From positions 4,154,001-4,218,000 of the forward strand of contig JAPEHQ010000001.1 of assembly GCA_027405735.1 (NCBI GenBank): a stretch of 64,000 nucleotides of DNA. Reading direction: 5' to 3'. A program made the translations under genes and the position numbers. Each line of letters starts with the position of its first letter. Position 1 is the stretch's first letter. Shown here one piece after another: positions 31,710-44,520 of this stretch. The DNA is from Mucor racemosus (Eukaryota; Mucoromycota; Mucoromycetes; Mucorales; Mucoraceae). Below the pieces are notes generated by a model, which saw nothing but the letters and a program-made list of their open reading frames with translations, did no database searches and was not told the origin of the DNA.

Positions 31710-32990
31710 GATTTGAGCTAATAAATTATAAATAAAATATATACACACTATCCTTCCCTCCAAACTTCATGATATATAATAAAAACTACATTTGAATATT
31801 TTGCATATAAATACATACAAGTTACTGTTCTATTTTGTGTGATGGTTGAATAAACTCAAACCATTTTTTTAATGCATGGGGGTATGATCTGGACATTTTA
31901 GTCATGCTAATTTAAAATTGAAGGTTTGAAAGAATGTTTATAAACTATCAACAGAATCAGAACTTTCCAAAATTTAAGGTTTTATTTGTCAAGTATGTAG
32001 TTATTAAAAAAAAAGAAAGAAAAAAGTAAGCTTGTGCAGTTTTGGATTGATTATTTTCTTGTTTGCAGATAAAAGCTTCTTTTTTTTTTTTTTTTTTTGA
32101 TGATGATGAAATAAACTAACCAAGTTGAAGTACACCAATCATTTGAACAAGTGCAAGAAACTGTCAAACTAATCATTAGACTTTTCTAGAGTCAGGATTT
32201 TACACCATCCCTTTTATGCATTGATGTTTCATGCATTATTATTACTCGGTTAATTCAGTAGCCCCGTAAATTATTCAACGTAAACCACATACCTATTAAA
32301 TTCTTTTATGATGTCTTACAATTAATTGCATTTCAATATTTGCAGGCGAAATGTGCTTTGGGCATGCTTTTTGTGCTTGCACTGAGTATTATTTGAATTG
32401 ATAATCAGTCTATAGTTTGGCTCCTTGGTTTTTTAATTAGCCCTGTTCCATTTTGTAACACGAAAGTTTCGCTTGGATATCTCCTTTTCTTGACGAGATG
32501 CGTTTTCAAATACAAGGACCCGATATTTTTTCGATCTATCTATTAAATCTTGATAATCGTTTAGGGTAGTTTAGTTGTACTAATTTAAAATAGAAGTTTG
32601 AAAGAATGTTTGTATACTATCAACAAAATGTGAATCTACTAAAAATTAAGGTTTATTTGTCAAATATGCATGGAAAAAATGTAGATTTTGTTGGGCAAAT
32701 GTGGCTTAATTCTTTGCTTGCTTTCATATTAAATATGAAATGTAAACTTGCTATAAACCTGCTAAACTGCCCGTTTCTTTCCTACTTCAAAGAAGCAGAG
32801 TAAACCTTCAGCATAATCATTAGGTTTCTTAATAATTACGTTTTTACACCAAGGAACCCAATTTCTTTGATGCTTGACCCAGCAAATTGTTTTTAGAGAA
32901 ATACATATTTCAATATATTTCTACAGGCCCAAAGCTAATTAATATTTGTGGGCAAAATATGTTTTAAGTATATATCTGAAACAGCTACGA
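31710..32990. repeat. Old imperfect direct duplication in intergenic DNA
   Basis: 31905-31996 and 32578-32667 share the TTGAAAGAATGTTT, CTATCAACA and AAGGTTTTATTTGTCAA blocks. Further matches (ATCATTAG, TTTTACACCA, TTTCAATAT) continue in the same order to about 32400 and 32990. This is therefore a duplication of roughly 0.5 kb with a 670-bp offset, much diverged. A long T-run lies at 32070-32089. No gene is seen. Confidence 0.5.
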
Positions 32991-35045
32991 CAAAGTATAT
33001 ACAGGTACATTTCGGTGGATAAACCCTCGATGTACCTATCATTGCAATGGAAGCTCATTTGGAATTTGGATCCATATCTAGCAAAAACTGGTGTGCTTAC
33101 TGACCTTAGTAGATGTAAATTAATACTTAATTAACTCTCTAAACATTATAAGCTTATTCGGGTCAATATTCGTATAGAACGAGATGTTTTTTGGCTTCAG
33201 CAGGCATAAGAAACTGTAGGGTACCAACTGGTTTTGTAATCTTCTCTATTATGCACAACAATAAATCATGGAAACTGATATCTGAAATATTTGTAGTAAC
33301 TATTCATACCTGTGCCCGTATGGAATTGCAGCTTACTTGAATCAGTGTTCATAGAGATCGTGTTTTTAATAATTTTTTTTAATAAAAGTGTCCGGAAACT
33401 ATAGGTGTACTTGATGATAAAATTCTCCATACATGATAGGTCGTGCGAAGTTACCATTTGACCTTATTGTATCAAAGATGTCTAGCTACTCTCACATAAA
33501 GTTGAAAGTTATTAGGGTCAAAACTTGTCGAGATAAGGCTTTTGTTATCAAGTAAGGTTTAGATGGTTTTCAGGTGGTTTTCAGATGGTTTTCGAGTTTT
33601 TTCGTCCAATATTGAATCAAATGTCAAGTTTTTAAAGAACATGTACCTTCCCACTTTGGGCCATTGTTATCTGTCCGAAGATAGAAGAGTTAATACCAGA
33701 ATACAAGTGCACTGGCCTAACATTCACTTAAAATCAATTTAAAATTGATGGTACAATTTAAATTCCATAATTGAGATGTTAGTTTTTTGTATTCATAAGA
33801 TAGATCCAATTGTAAGCTACTCTGTATTTTTTATTCCAACGAAAAATATTGGCTTTTGATAGAGAAAATCAAAATAATAATTTGCATTACAGCCTACAGC
33901 CTGTTCCAACTGAGTTGAAAATTTGATTTGCAAAAAACGATCGAAAAATCATCTAAAACACAAAATTATTTAAATGCTCATGAACTGCAAAGTAAATCTA
34001 CCTAGTGTGTTAAATAGTTTTTTTACAGTTTTGGATTTTGCATCTATCTAAATAAAAGTTAAACAAATGTTTCACGTTAAATTTTGCGTAAAATACAATT
34101 GAAATTTTGGTGGTTTTTTGAAGATACGCATCACTTTTTATAAATACATTTCAAATATAAATAATGGATACAATGTAAGAAATTATTATCTATCTATCGA
34201 TCGAGCCATTGATGAACCTTCTATCTGCATTTTTCATAGAGAAAATATGATTTTTGTCAATTATTTTTCAAATTCAGAATTTGGGATAAGGGTATAAGGG
34301 AAAAATTGAGGTTAGAAATCATGGTATCTTTTTGTACACATTTTTGAGGATATCTCCACGAAAAATCAGTATTTTGAAAAAAACTAAATTGGGTCCAAGA
34401 GAGCTCAACGAGCTTGATAATATGAATGTAAAAAAGAATGCTGCTCAATATAACAAATATTTTGAAATCTACAACAAAAATATCAAAAAAATGAAAAAAA
34501 ATAAAAGTGCTCATAATTTTTTTATACTTAAATATGTTATAGAGCACTTTAAAACAAGTAAGTTTTATTATTAAAAAGTACTAGTATAGCTTAATTTCTC
34601 TTGAAGATATGAAGCCTCAAAGTTTTCAATTATTAGCAGTAGAATACGCGTAAAAATCTGAAACATTAGCATTGAAAAATTAATACCACCTGCAAAAAAT
34701 AGGATATTTTTGGATACTCATTTTTGGATTAAAGTTGAACATCTCAGGTGCATTGGCATATAATTTTTTCCTGGTATTATTTAGTGAAAAAAAAATAGAG
34801 TAGGAATAAAAAGTTGGATCCAGTTTTTAAGGAAAAAATGTGTATTTTACGCGTTTTTCAAGTCTTTTATGAGATATAATGTAAATTTGGAAATAAATAG
34901 CATAATACGACCAATTCATATCTGATTAGCAGTGTCTAAGATATATACTAAAGAATGTTTAGTATAAGGTTAGTTATAGAAGAGGGAACGCTTTGATTTT
35001 GAAGATTGAAAACTATAAAAATTTAATTTTTTGAAAATTTAAACT
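32990..35045 (-). repeat. Dispersed repeat, copy B (inverted, without SINE)
   Basis: The reverse complement follows the array unit closely from about 33700 to 34900. 33460-33700 spans the unit junction, and 32990-33460 resembles the 175-bp module of 4073-5060. At 34634-34648 the SINE target site is empty. Beyond 34910 it matches copy C (20440-20560) instead of the array unit, ending near 35045. The conserved short frame is broken here by a 2-base deletion near 34290. Confidence 0.82.
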
Positions 35046-36102
35046 TTGTTCTATCAGGTATCTACGAAAAAAATACAAAATATATTTTAACATATGTAGT
35101 GTAATCTTTTTGAATATATTTACCGTTAACTAAATTTGTCAACTATAAATAACGGTAATCAAACTAAATAAAATTTTCTAAAATGAATATATTATTTTTT
35201 TTATTGATTAAATAGAAAAAGAAAGCAATCAGATATAATGAAGTTCAACTGTTTAGCTTCTACAATAAGAAGAAATATAAAAAAAATCATTTTTCATTTT
35301 AAACGATGTTCCTAAAAGGAGCAAATTCAATGACAACGGCTTAATCTCAATAAATCATAGTAACAAAGACTACTCTGATATTTACTATACCCCGTACGTT
35401 TTATGTCGTCTATACGTGATTTGTTTCTTTAAATATAACAATAATTCTATTGGAAAGTGTAGCTTCAGGTACCAGAGGTGTGCCTGAAATTGATGCAATG
35501 AGATTTTGCGTATGAATGGCAAACTTTCCCATTTTGAGCATTGATAGATTTCCAACTTCTCAAAGTCAAAACAAACGAAATGATGACAATATATTCTGCG
35601 AGTAAGAGGTTATAAAGTCTCCATACATTGATTAGTCATACTAGTATAACAAACTGATTTAGAAAAAGACATGGATATTTATGTATAAAATAAAAATATT
35701 GATGATAATTTGCTTTTAATATGTGTGAAGAGAGATCTGCTAGTCATTATGATATATACTTTCATATAAATAATAAATTGGTTTTAAATTGTGAACGTGT
35801 TTCGTTTTTTGGTGTTGTTGGAAGTGCAAATAATTATATAAGGAAAGAACTGGGTATGTGTGTGTGTGTGTGTGTGTGTGTGTAATTGTAATTCAAAATG
35901 CAAATTTTGTTTTGTTTTTGTGAGTATTTACGTTAAAAAAATATAATATATATATAAACAAAGTGTTTTTTTTTAATATATAAAAGTATATAAAGAAAGG
36001 GAGTGGATATAAAGAAGGATATAAGGGAAAGATTGGGGTATCATAGATAATTGATTTTCCTTGTTTTTTTTTCTGGTTGGTTTTCACGTCGTTTTTCAGC
36101 TT

Positions 36103-36144
<42 letters not shown>

Positions 36145-36168
36145 TTTGAAGTTGATTTGTTTATAAGT
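35046..36168. other. Intergenic DNA with two TG microsatellites
   Basis: (TG)n runs lie at 35857-35882 and 36107-36140, with A/T-rich DNA between them. The right part is probably the 3' UTR of the minus-strand PUF gene. No coding frame is supported. Confidence 0.6.
36107..36140. repeat. (TG)17 microsatellite
   Basis: An uninterrupted run starting 28 bp downstream (in gene sense) of the PUF gene stop codon. The related run at 35857-35882 is 250 bp away. Confidence 0.95.
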
Positions 36169-39100
36169 TTACTGTTGAGTAGTTTCATCCTGATCCCCAT
36201 AATACATTGGCAATTGGACGGTATGACTATTAGTAGCACTAGTTGTTGCTGCTGCGGCTGCTGCGGCTGCTGCATAAAAACTGGCCATCATGGCTGCAGT
36301 TTGGTCTTCGTTAGCGCCATCTTCATCACCGATCATGTATTTAGCCTGTAAAGCAGCAGCTAAACTAGGACTAATTGAAAATTGGCCAGGTAATGTAACT
36401 CCTAAACTTGCACCAGGAGTTGAATCGACCATCACCATATTGATCTCTTCCATTAGTCGTTTATAACCCTGCACATGTTGTAATTTTAACTTGCATAATA
36501 ACTGTTTCACCCGCTCGGCGATACGCTGTCTTTCTCTCAACTCGATATAGGAACTGGAAAGGATTTTTTGAACTAGACTTACACCATGTACTTGATCATG
36601 AAGTACTTCATCGATCAAAGTAGGGACTTCATTATTACTGCTGTTACTACTGTTACTACTGCTACTACTGTTGTTTGAACTAAAGAAAAGTGCATCCAAA
36701 ATAAGAGTTCTTGCTTCTGGTTCTTGCCTTTGATTGATGAGCTTGAGAACAGTAAGAGAAGCTAATTTATGAGTACATAATTTTGAAAGATGAGGCAATA
36801 AACGAGGGGCTAGAACACGATAACGACCGGGCATCCCAGATGTGTCTAGTAACCAAATTAACAAAAGTGCCCCATTTGCATTGGTGGCCAAAAGCAAGGC
36901 ATGTTGCACAAGCGAAGCAGCTACATATTTCTATCAAAATAGAAAATAGCACAAGAAAAAAGTATCAAGAGAATAAAAAGTTAGTTTAGCAACCTAGTAA
37001 CATTGACACTTGCCATACCTGTTGTCTCTTTGTCACATGTGGACTTTCCAATGTTGCTCTAACTGCTCGTGCACCAAATCTACCTTGAGCAATCTCCCAA
37101 CACGAATCAACAATAGCGTCAAAAATAAATTGATTGCGGTTAGGGCCAAGTCCTAGGCAACACTGAACAACATAATTTCCAAATTGATCTAATAATAGCG
37201 CAGGAACATAAGGTTTAATATGTCCACAAATAAGAGAAATTTGTGCTGGTAATCTAGTTGTGTCGATGATCTTTTGAGCTGCCCAAGTACCGTTTTTATG
37301 AACACCAATGGAAGCTAAAAAAGGTGCTACAGCGTCAAGCATGATTGATTTTGTCATCTCAGAGCATCTTTCGAATAATCTTTGAATAACGGTATTACCG
37401 ATATAATCTACATACATGATTTAATTTGACTATACATACTTTTATGCGATTCAATATTTACCACTACATAATTCTACTAATTCATCTACACACTCAATAG
37501 CGATTACTTCCAATTCTTTTGTGGATATATTTCCAGTATCTAATCTTTTTCTAATATCTCTCAGACGAGAAATATCAACTTTTCTTGATTGGCCTAATTC
37601 TGGAGCTGCAGGAATACTATGATAATAGTTCTGAGGTAAATGAAGGCCTAATGTATATATAATTAAGGGGGACAGTGTTTCATTAGTTTAAAATAAAAGG
37701 GGGGAATTTGTCTTTTGTTAATTTACCGTCAAAGATCGGACCATCCGAATCATCTTCACCAAACTCTTGCATAATTAATTTGCGTTCAGTTACAACAGCA
37801 GAGAATACATTTGAATTATTATTATTATTGTTGTTGTTGTTGTTGTTGCTGTTGTTGCTGTTGTTGCCCATCATTTCCATCATATAAATCATCATTTGTT
37901 GTTGTTGTTGGTCATTGGATGTTTGTTGCCATTGAATATTATTATCATCAAAATTTCCCAACATTTGTTGTTGTTGTTGTTGTTGTTGTTGTGCGACGTC
38001 TATCATCGTTGTTGTTGTTGAAGGATATTGAAAACCAGCAACGACATCGGGAATAATACCCACAAGTCCACCATTTGCTGTCGTCGTTGTGTTGTTGTTG
38101 TTGTTGTTGTTTTGTGATTTAACTGCAGGAACCTTTGCAAATCCTATTCTTACTGGACCTGTAGCTGGACCCATGATTTCTCTATTTTGAAGCGATTTTT
38201 TGGCCTTCATAGCATCTTCTTGATTAAAAAAATTGATAAAGCCACAGTTTTTATGAGTTAAGACACGAATAGATTCAATCATACCAAATGAAGAGAAAAT
38301 AGATCCTAGAGCTGCTTGTGTTGTATTGATTGGAATATTCCCAACCCCTATAAAAATAGCAAGTTAGTTATGTTGTATGTATAAATACTCAACATTAAAT
38401 ATTACAGAGAGCTCTTGTTGGTCCTTGAGCACTTTCATTTGCTGCGATTGCTATATTATTATTTGGCATCGTTGTAGTGGTAGTAGGTGAAGATGTTACA
38501 GAGTTGAGTGGTACAGCATCCGGTTTGCCAAATCCAACTTTAACAGTTGACATTGAATGGGAATAAAGTCTACTTCCCATCTTATTTACTAATGCATCTC
38601 TTGCTCTTAATGCTTCTTCAATAGTTGTAAAATTTATAAAAGCACATTCACGATCTGGCAATATACGAATACTTTCAATAATACCAAATTTAGAGAAAAT
38701 CATTTGCAGTTCATTTGCGGTTTGAGTTGTTAATTCAAGCTGACCTAACCATAAAGATCGAGTAGGCACTTGGTTTGTTGGAATATCAAATGGTGATGAA
38801 GAAGAAGAAGGATCCACCATCGTCATGTCTGTTAAATTCATGCTACTATTTGATAGCTGTTCGTAAGACGAAGATAAACTTCCGCCAGCAGTAAATGAGT
38901 CCTATAAATACAACAAATATTTCTATTTTAGTACCCTGTTGTAAAGAGGGGGAAAATAAGGGGGTGAAAGAAGAGAGTTATGTATATAAAAGTACTTTGT
39001 TTAATAGACACCCATAAATAAAGAGAAGGGGGAAAAGGGTAATAGCATCAACGGCAAAATGACAAAAAGAGAAAAAAAAATGAGTATACATTACCCCTGT

Positions 39101-39957
39101 CCAACCAGTATTATTTACATCCATATCCTCATTCATAATGATAGAATGCGAGCCACTTGGAGAGTTTGTTGCAGTCGCTGTAGCTTTCCTTTGTCGAGCA
39201 ATCATCTCCAACAAATCAGCAGAACTATTAGAGCTTCTTAAAAACGGACGATTGTTGAATTGTTGTTGTTGTTGTTGTTGTTGTTTATTCATATCCGAAT
39301 ACCAAATAGATCGATGAGGTAAAAGGGGGCTATTATCCTCTTGTAGCTGTTGTTGTTGTTGGTCCACAGCGCTCATAGCACGGGGTCTATTTTGCTGTTG
39401 ATGAGAGAATCGAAGATTGGCAACCGAGGAACGAAGGTCTTCACCCCTAAAATAATTTGTATTATACCATTCAGAATGAGGTTGATGATTTTCAGACAAA
39501 GTTTGAAGAGAAGAATATGAATGACTTGTATGAATAGCAGCATTCGATGATGATGTACTTTCATCTAGACCTAATGAAGCAAATGTGCTTGCAATTGTAT
39601 TATTATCATCTCCTTTTAATAGTTGATCTGTTGTTGGTGTAGTTGGACTTTGTATGGATTCATTTATCCAATGATGATGATGATGTTGTTGTCGATTTGG
39701 ATCAATCATCAGGTTAGATGTTGATTGTGTTGGCATTGTTTCTGCACGAGGTCTACGAAGAGTTTTATTGTCCTCTTCTTGCTCTTGTTCGTACAAGTAA
39801 TCCCAATGATTCAAATCACTATTGCGCGTTTGAATATGTTAATATGCATAATTTACAAATCATAAACGAACGAAATTAATGCAAACCTTGAAACACTGCT
39901 CATATTCAATGTATTTGATACAATTGAAGAAGGTGGTTTAGTTTCTGAATGATTCAT
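36169..39957 (-). CDS. PUF-family RNA-binding protein with two RRMs (Jsn1/Puf2-like, seven exons)
   Basis: Exons 39957-39887, 39818-39095, 38901-38406, 38347-37727, 37647-37462, 37407-37019 and 36930-36169 join in frame to 1082 codons. Residues 25-310 are disordered and Ser/Gln-rich. RRM1 (about 313-395) has RNP2 LWLGQL and RNP1-like CAFINF. RRM2 (about 429-510) has LWVGNIP and CGFINF. A Gln/Asn-rich linker with polyQ and polyN runs follows. From about 660 come Pumilio repeats, for example VDYIGNTVIQRLFERC, HKNGTWAAQKIID, LLDQFGNYVVQCCLGLG and GRFGARAVRATLES. The tail ends with polyAla. RRM plus PUF is the plan of yeast Jsn1/Puf1 and Puf2, which bind 3' UTRs of mRNAs for membrane-associated proteins and affect stability and localisation. 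The number of PUF repeats was not counted exactly. Confidence 0.88.
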
Positions 39958-40928
39958 TCTTTTTTATCGAAAAAACTATATATCTTGGTTTCTCTATTTT
40001 TTTTTTTTTTTTATTTTGAAATGTTGGTGTTGAATGATCTAAACTGGATTTTGTTCCTGAATTTTTTTTTTTTTTTTTTTTTTTTTGTGGTATATTAAAT
40101 TAAATGTACAATTTTAAGGAAAAAGAAAAAATAGACGAATAAATATATAAATGAAAAAATAACAACTACCAAAGAAAGAAAGAAAAGAGCGAGAGAGGGG
40201 GAGAGAGAGAGAGAGAGAGAGAAAAAAAGAGAGAAAGAAAAGAAGAAAAAATAGAAATTATATATAAGAGAAGGAGGGAGAGAAAATTTATACAGGTGTA
40301 AGATGTAGCTAAAAATACATGTAAAAATAATAACTTTATTATTATTATTATTATTATTTCATCAAGGCAGGGGCGTGATTTATATATTAAGGCTGGGCTG
40401 GGAAATATATGCTACAAGATTGCAACATTAAAATCAACCATCAAAATGTCGAAAAACTCATTTAATATATACAAATGCCAGTCGGTAATCATCCCGAGTT
40501 TTGTTGTGTTGTAACACAGAAAAATATCATGTTGTTGCTGGATGTTACATGAGCTTATATTTGTAGATTCAAACCCCATTTTAGATAGCATGGCAATCAA
40601 TCAAATAGTAAATTGGATCATTATATACGGTACAACAGAATGTGCTACATATGGTGTTTATAGTACACTAAATCATTGTAGTCATTATAGTATGTCATTT
40701 GTATCTTGTAAACATGTAAACCATGTATATCATCTGACAGAATGTGACGATTCCAATCTTATGCGAATAGTCAGATAGTATAGTTGATATTCACAGAAAG
40801 ACTCCCCTTCTTTTTCTCTTTCGTTATCTTTTATTTTTCATCGTTTTTTTTTTTTTTTTTTTTTTTCATTCTTTTCTATTGTTGTCATTTGTGTCTGTTT
40901 TGCATAAATTTCTTATCTATACGTACAA
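39958..40928. other. Divergent promoter region with homopurine and homopyrimidine tracts
   Basis: It separates the divergent PUF and Yippee genes. T-runs lie at 39997-40012 and 40062-40086, a GA-rich tract at 40190-40255, (ATT)n at 40335-40357 and a T-run at 40847-40866. The purine tract is upstream of the PUF start and may act as an unusual promoter or leader element. No gene is seen inside. Confidence 0.55.
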
Positions 40929-41502
40929 ATGGGACTCAAGTACCGCATTTATTTGGAGGGACCAGCAACTGTGTATTGTTGCTTCAAATGTGGAACTCAC
41001 TTGGCAACATCCGCATCTATTTTATCAAGAGTAAGCCATCTTCTTTTGTCATGCAGTTCAAATAAACTCTAAACTCAATTTCAAATTTCGTTGCATCATG
41101 TAGGATTTTACCGGTCAACATGGTCAAGCCTTTCTATTTGAAAAAGTGTACAAATTAGAATCATAAATGAAATTTATAACAGACTCATTTTATTATCTAT
41201 AGAGTGAATATATATCCTGGTAAAGCAGAGGACAGAGAAATGTCATCTGGAATACACAGAGTTCGAGACGTATCATGTATTCAATGCTCAATGATGCTTG
41301 GATGGACATATGTTGGTTTTTGAATTAATGTGGGATTTGTAGTTGAAATATAACGAGAACTGACTAAGCTTTTCTTCTGATCTAATAGGTAAAAGCTTAT
41401 AATTCTGACAATAGATATAAAGAAGGAAAGTTTGTATTAGAAAAGAAATTATTGATGGATTTATCACCAAGAGTCTACACTGGGAGAGTTGAATACATTT
41501 AA
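40929..41502 (+). CDS. Yippee-like zinc-binding protein (four exons)
   Basis: Exons 40929-41030, 41104-41147, 41203-41311 and 41389-41502 join in frame to 122 codons, the usual Yippee length. The sequence reads YLEGPATVYCCFKCGTHLAT, then GQHGQAFLFEKVVNIYPG, SSGIHRVRDVSCIQC and YKEGKFVLEK, all hallmarks of the family. The two CxxC pairs (CFKC and CIQC) bind one zinc in a beta-tent fold related to the cereblon/RegA-like domain. Yippee proteins are highly conserved; in fungi they affect growth, conidiation and stress response (Moh1 in yeast, as part of a GID E3 assembly). None of the exons exceeds 40 codons, so the gene is only visible by splicing; each joint preserves frame and family sequence. 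Confidence 0.92.
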
Positions 41503-42212
41503 ATAATCAGAAACATCATATTTTATTATAATTATCGTCATTATCAACTTTCTTCCCATTCAATTATCAAGTTTAATCGCTTTATTACAATGCTACATTA
41601 TAGTTTTTCAACTCTGGACTCTTACAGTATTTCTTGTTTCTCGGCGGACAAACCAGCAATTTCATATCGATCTTTTTACTTTATGAAATCGATATATGCA
41701 TCTTCATTCGAAATTAATTTTTAACAATGCAGGACAATAAGTCTATTAAAGGAGAATTTTCGATTATTTGATGACTATATCAATAAATTTTATTAAATGT
41801 TGTCCGCTTTATGAATTTGAAGAGTTTTCACTTGAAATCTATCAAGTTGAAAAACATTTTTTTAAGTTTATATTATTGACATTGTTGTGTAGATCATGCA
41901 CATATTTTTTTTTCGGTGATTTTACTCATTTAAAGGTACATAATGTATTAATCAAAAAGTCGTTTTTTCTTGCAGTGACAAGGTCAATTTAAAGAGAATT
42001 GTTTCTAATTCAGTACTTCATTAGCAACTTTTACTACTACTTCGTGACTAACAACGTGACATCATGGTCAAAATTTTTTCAATATTGTAAAACTGAAAAG
42101 CAAACTATCGAAATGAATAGAACTCCTTCTACATTATAATTTACATATTACAGTAAGTATCAAAATTGAGTCAGATTCGAGAAAAAACAAAAAATTAATA
42201 TCGTGATCAGTT
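41503..42212. other. Intergenic DNA before OLA1
   Basis: AT-rich, containing the OLA1 promoter. A possible acceptor-like TTACAG near 42150 could mean an intron in the 5' leader. No coding frame has a recognisable product. Confidence 0.45.
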
Positions 42213-43552
42213 ATGCCCCCTAAGAAGGCTGTCAAGGAAGATAAGGCTATGCTCGGCCGTCCCTCCAACAACTTGAAGATTGGTGTTGTTGGTCTCCCCA
42301 ATGTCGGTAAATCTACCTTCTTCAACGCTCTCACAAATGCTTCTGCTGCTGCTGAGAACTATCCTTTCTGTACCATTGGTATGTATATCGCATTTAATAT
42401 TAGAAATTCTATCAACTAATCGGGATTTTTTGACATTCATAGATCCTGAGGAGTCCCGTGTTGCTGTTCCTGATGAGCGTTTCGACTGGTTGTGTAAGCA
42501 CTACAAGCCTGCCAAGGAGATCCCCGCTTTCGTAAGTGTTTGCTTTTAATGTAAATCTTCTTCTTTTTTTTTTTTTTTATTAATTGTTTGTGTATATATA
42601 GTTAACTGTCATCGATATTGCCGGTCTTGTTAAGGGTGCTGCTTCAGGTGCTGGTTTAGGTAACGCTTTCTTGTCTCACATTAAGGCTGTTGATGCCATT
42701 TTCCATGTTGTTCGTGCTTTCGATGAGGCAGATGTTATTCACGTTGAAGGTGAGTTGGATCCTCTTCGTGATATGGAGATTATTCGTGAGGAATTACGTT
42801 TGAAGGATGAAGAATTCCTCACCAAGCAAGCTACCGAATTAACCGCTGCTGTTCGTCGTGTCGGTAACGGTGGTAATGCTCAAGATAAGGCTAGAAAGGA
42901 GGAGGCCGCTACTGTCCAAAAGGTTCTTGAGTGGGTCAAGGACGGTAAAGATGTCCGTCATGGTACTTGGACCAACAAGGAAATTGAAGTTATCAACGGT
43001 CTTCATCTTATCACTGCTAAGCCTGTCATCTATCTTGCCAATTTGTCTGAAAAGGATTTCCTTCGTAAGAAGAACAAATGGCTCCCCAAGATCAAGACTT
43101 GGATTGATGAGAACTCTGCTGGTGACCCTATGATTCCTTATTCTGGTGCTTATGAATACCGTGTCTCTCTCGCTGCTGATGCCGAGGAGAAGGCTGCTAT
43201 CCAAAAGGAATGCAATGCTCCTTCTGTTTTACCTAGAATCATTGTTATGGGTTATGCCGCTCTTAACTTGATCTACTATTTCACTGGTGGTCCTGATGAA
43301 GTTAGAGCTTGGACTCTTCGTAAAAACACCAAGGCTCCTGGTGCTGCTGGTGTTATTCACTCTGATTTCGAACGTGGTTTCATTATGGCTGAAGTCATGA
43401 AGTACGATGCTTTGAAGGAATTGGGTTCTGAAGGTGCTGTTAAGGCTGCAGGCAAGTATATGCAAAAGGGAAAGGAATATGTCGTTGAAGATGGTGATAT
43501 CATTTACTTCAAGTTTAACGTCACTGCTCCTGCTGCCGGAAAGAAGAAGTAG
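42213..43552 (+). CDS. OLA1: Obg-like ATPase 1 (YchF/OLA1 family), three exons
   Basis: Exons 42213-42378, 42443-42531 and 42602-43552 join in frame to 401 codons (human OLA1 is 396). The P-loop GLPNVGKST is near residues 27-35, switch motifs include [15 protein letters not shown] and [17 protein letters not shown], and the G4 motif reads NLSE instead of NKxD. That change is the family signature which favours ATP over GTP. A coiled-coil arm follows the G domain, and the C-terminal TGS domain runs from about residue 300 ([18 protein letters not shown] ... [13 protein letters not shown]). OLA1/YchF binds ribosomes and modulates translation initiation and stress responses in the cytosol. Codon choice (GCT, GGT, AAG, ATC, CTC) is much more biased than in neighbouring genes, as expected for a highly expressed gene. 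Confidence 0.97.
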
Positions 43553-44447
43553 ATAATATTTTTTTATAAATAAAAAATCAAATATATATTCATTTTTATT
43601 ACATGAAAATTCGCTTTTATCAATTTACTTTGAATAGTGCTTTTCTCATTTGAACACTTGATTTACGGCTGCAGCAACAATTTTGCTCTTGGAAAGATCT
43701 TCAAAATATTTTGTGGCTCGATCTTCCAAATATTCTTAATAACAAAATCAATTATGAGGATTCTTTAGTATCTCAAATATAAAGTAGTATTTTCTGTTGG
43801 CAATCATACAGTATAAACCAACAAAAAGAAGAAAGACAACTTTTTGAGTTAAGTAATCTCAACTACAAACATACGCATTCAGCTTTGTGAAGAAGTTTCA
43901 TTAGTCTCTTTGGATTTCTATGCAAATGAATATCATATATTGTTCGAGCTTCCATGAAATTATGTACAAAGGGCATGAATTTTAGGTAGTATCACATTTG
44001 ATAACTCGCCATCAATTTCACCGCTTTTTTTTTATGTATATAGAGTTCGGTATGATTTGAGTTATTCATATTATTAAAGTTTCAAGACATCATAATGAGG
44101 CATTTAAACAAAAAGTTGAATATCGTCGTAAAGTGTATGAGAATTAAATTTAACGCTAGGCTATGGCAAATAAAGCTAAGATTAATGATATATTTGTCTG
44201 GTCAATATGTTAAAAAGTAACACAATGTAGATGAATGCATGATGCAAGCAACTTCAGTAGAATCTATATCTTTGAACAGTTCAAAAAATAGGCATCTCAC
44301 AATCGCTCGAAACTAAGGTGATTATATATAATTTATTACTAATTTTGCTATATCACATCCCAAATAAGGAAATTGGGTGCGCTTAGGGCACCTAATTTTA
44401 GTCTTTTGTATATGGGCACTTTTTTAATTCACTTTAACATGTGAAAA
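43553..44447. other. Intergenic DNA between OLA1 and tRNA-Ala
   Basis: AT-rich with no supported coding frame. A GAGCTTCCATGAAATTATGT block near 43950 recalls the 175-bp repeat module but is too short to call. Confidence 0.5.
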
Positions 44448-44520
44448 GGGGATGTAGCTCAAATGGTAGAGCGCTCGCTTAGCATGCGAGAGGCACTGGG
44501 ATCGACGCCCAGCTTCTCCA
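44448..44520 (+). tRNA. tRNA-Ala (anticodon AGC)
   Basis: A 73-nt cloverleaf without intron. The acceptor GGGGATG pairs with CTTCTCC except one T-T mismatch. The D arm is GCTC/GAGC with loop AAATGGTA. The anticodon stem CTCGC/GCGAG encloses TTAGCAT with anticodon AGC, read as inosine-GC for alanine. The T stem is CTGGG/CCCAG with loop ATCGACG. The discriminator base is A, and a T-run (ATTTTTTGTTTT) follows as the RNA polymerase III stop. The internal A and B boxes are in place. Confidence 0.96.

Noticed and set aside
37811..38056. Cys- and Val-rich plus-strand frame
   Set aside because: Antisense reading of GTT/TTG triplet runs in the PUF gene.
44380..44400. Small GGTGC/GCACC hairpin upstream of tRNA-Ala
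   Set aside because: Only five pairs, in AT-rich DNA; no sign of function.
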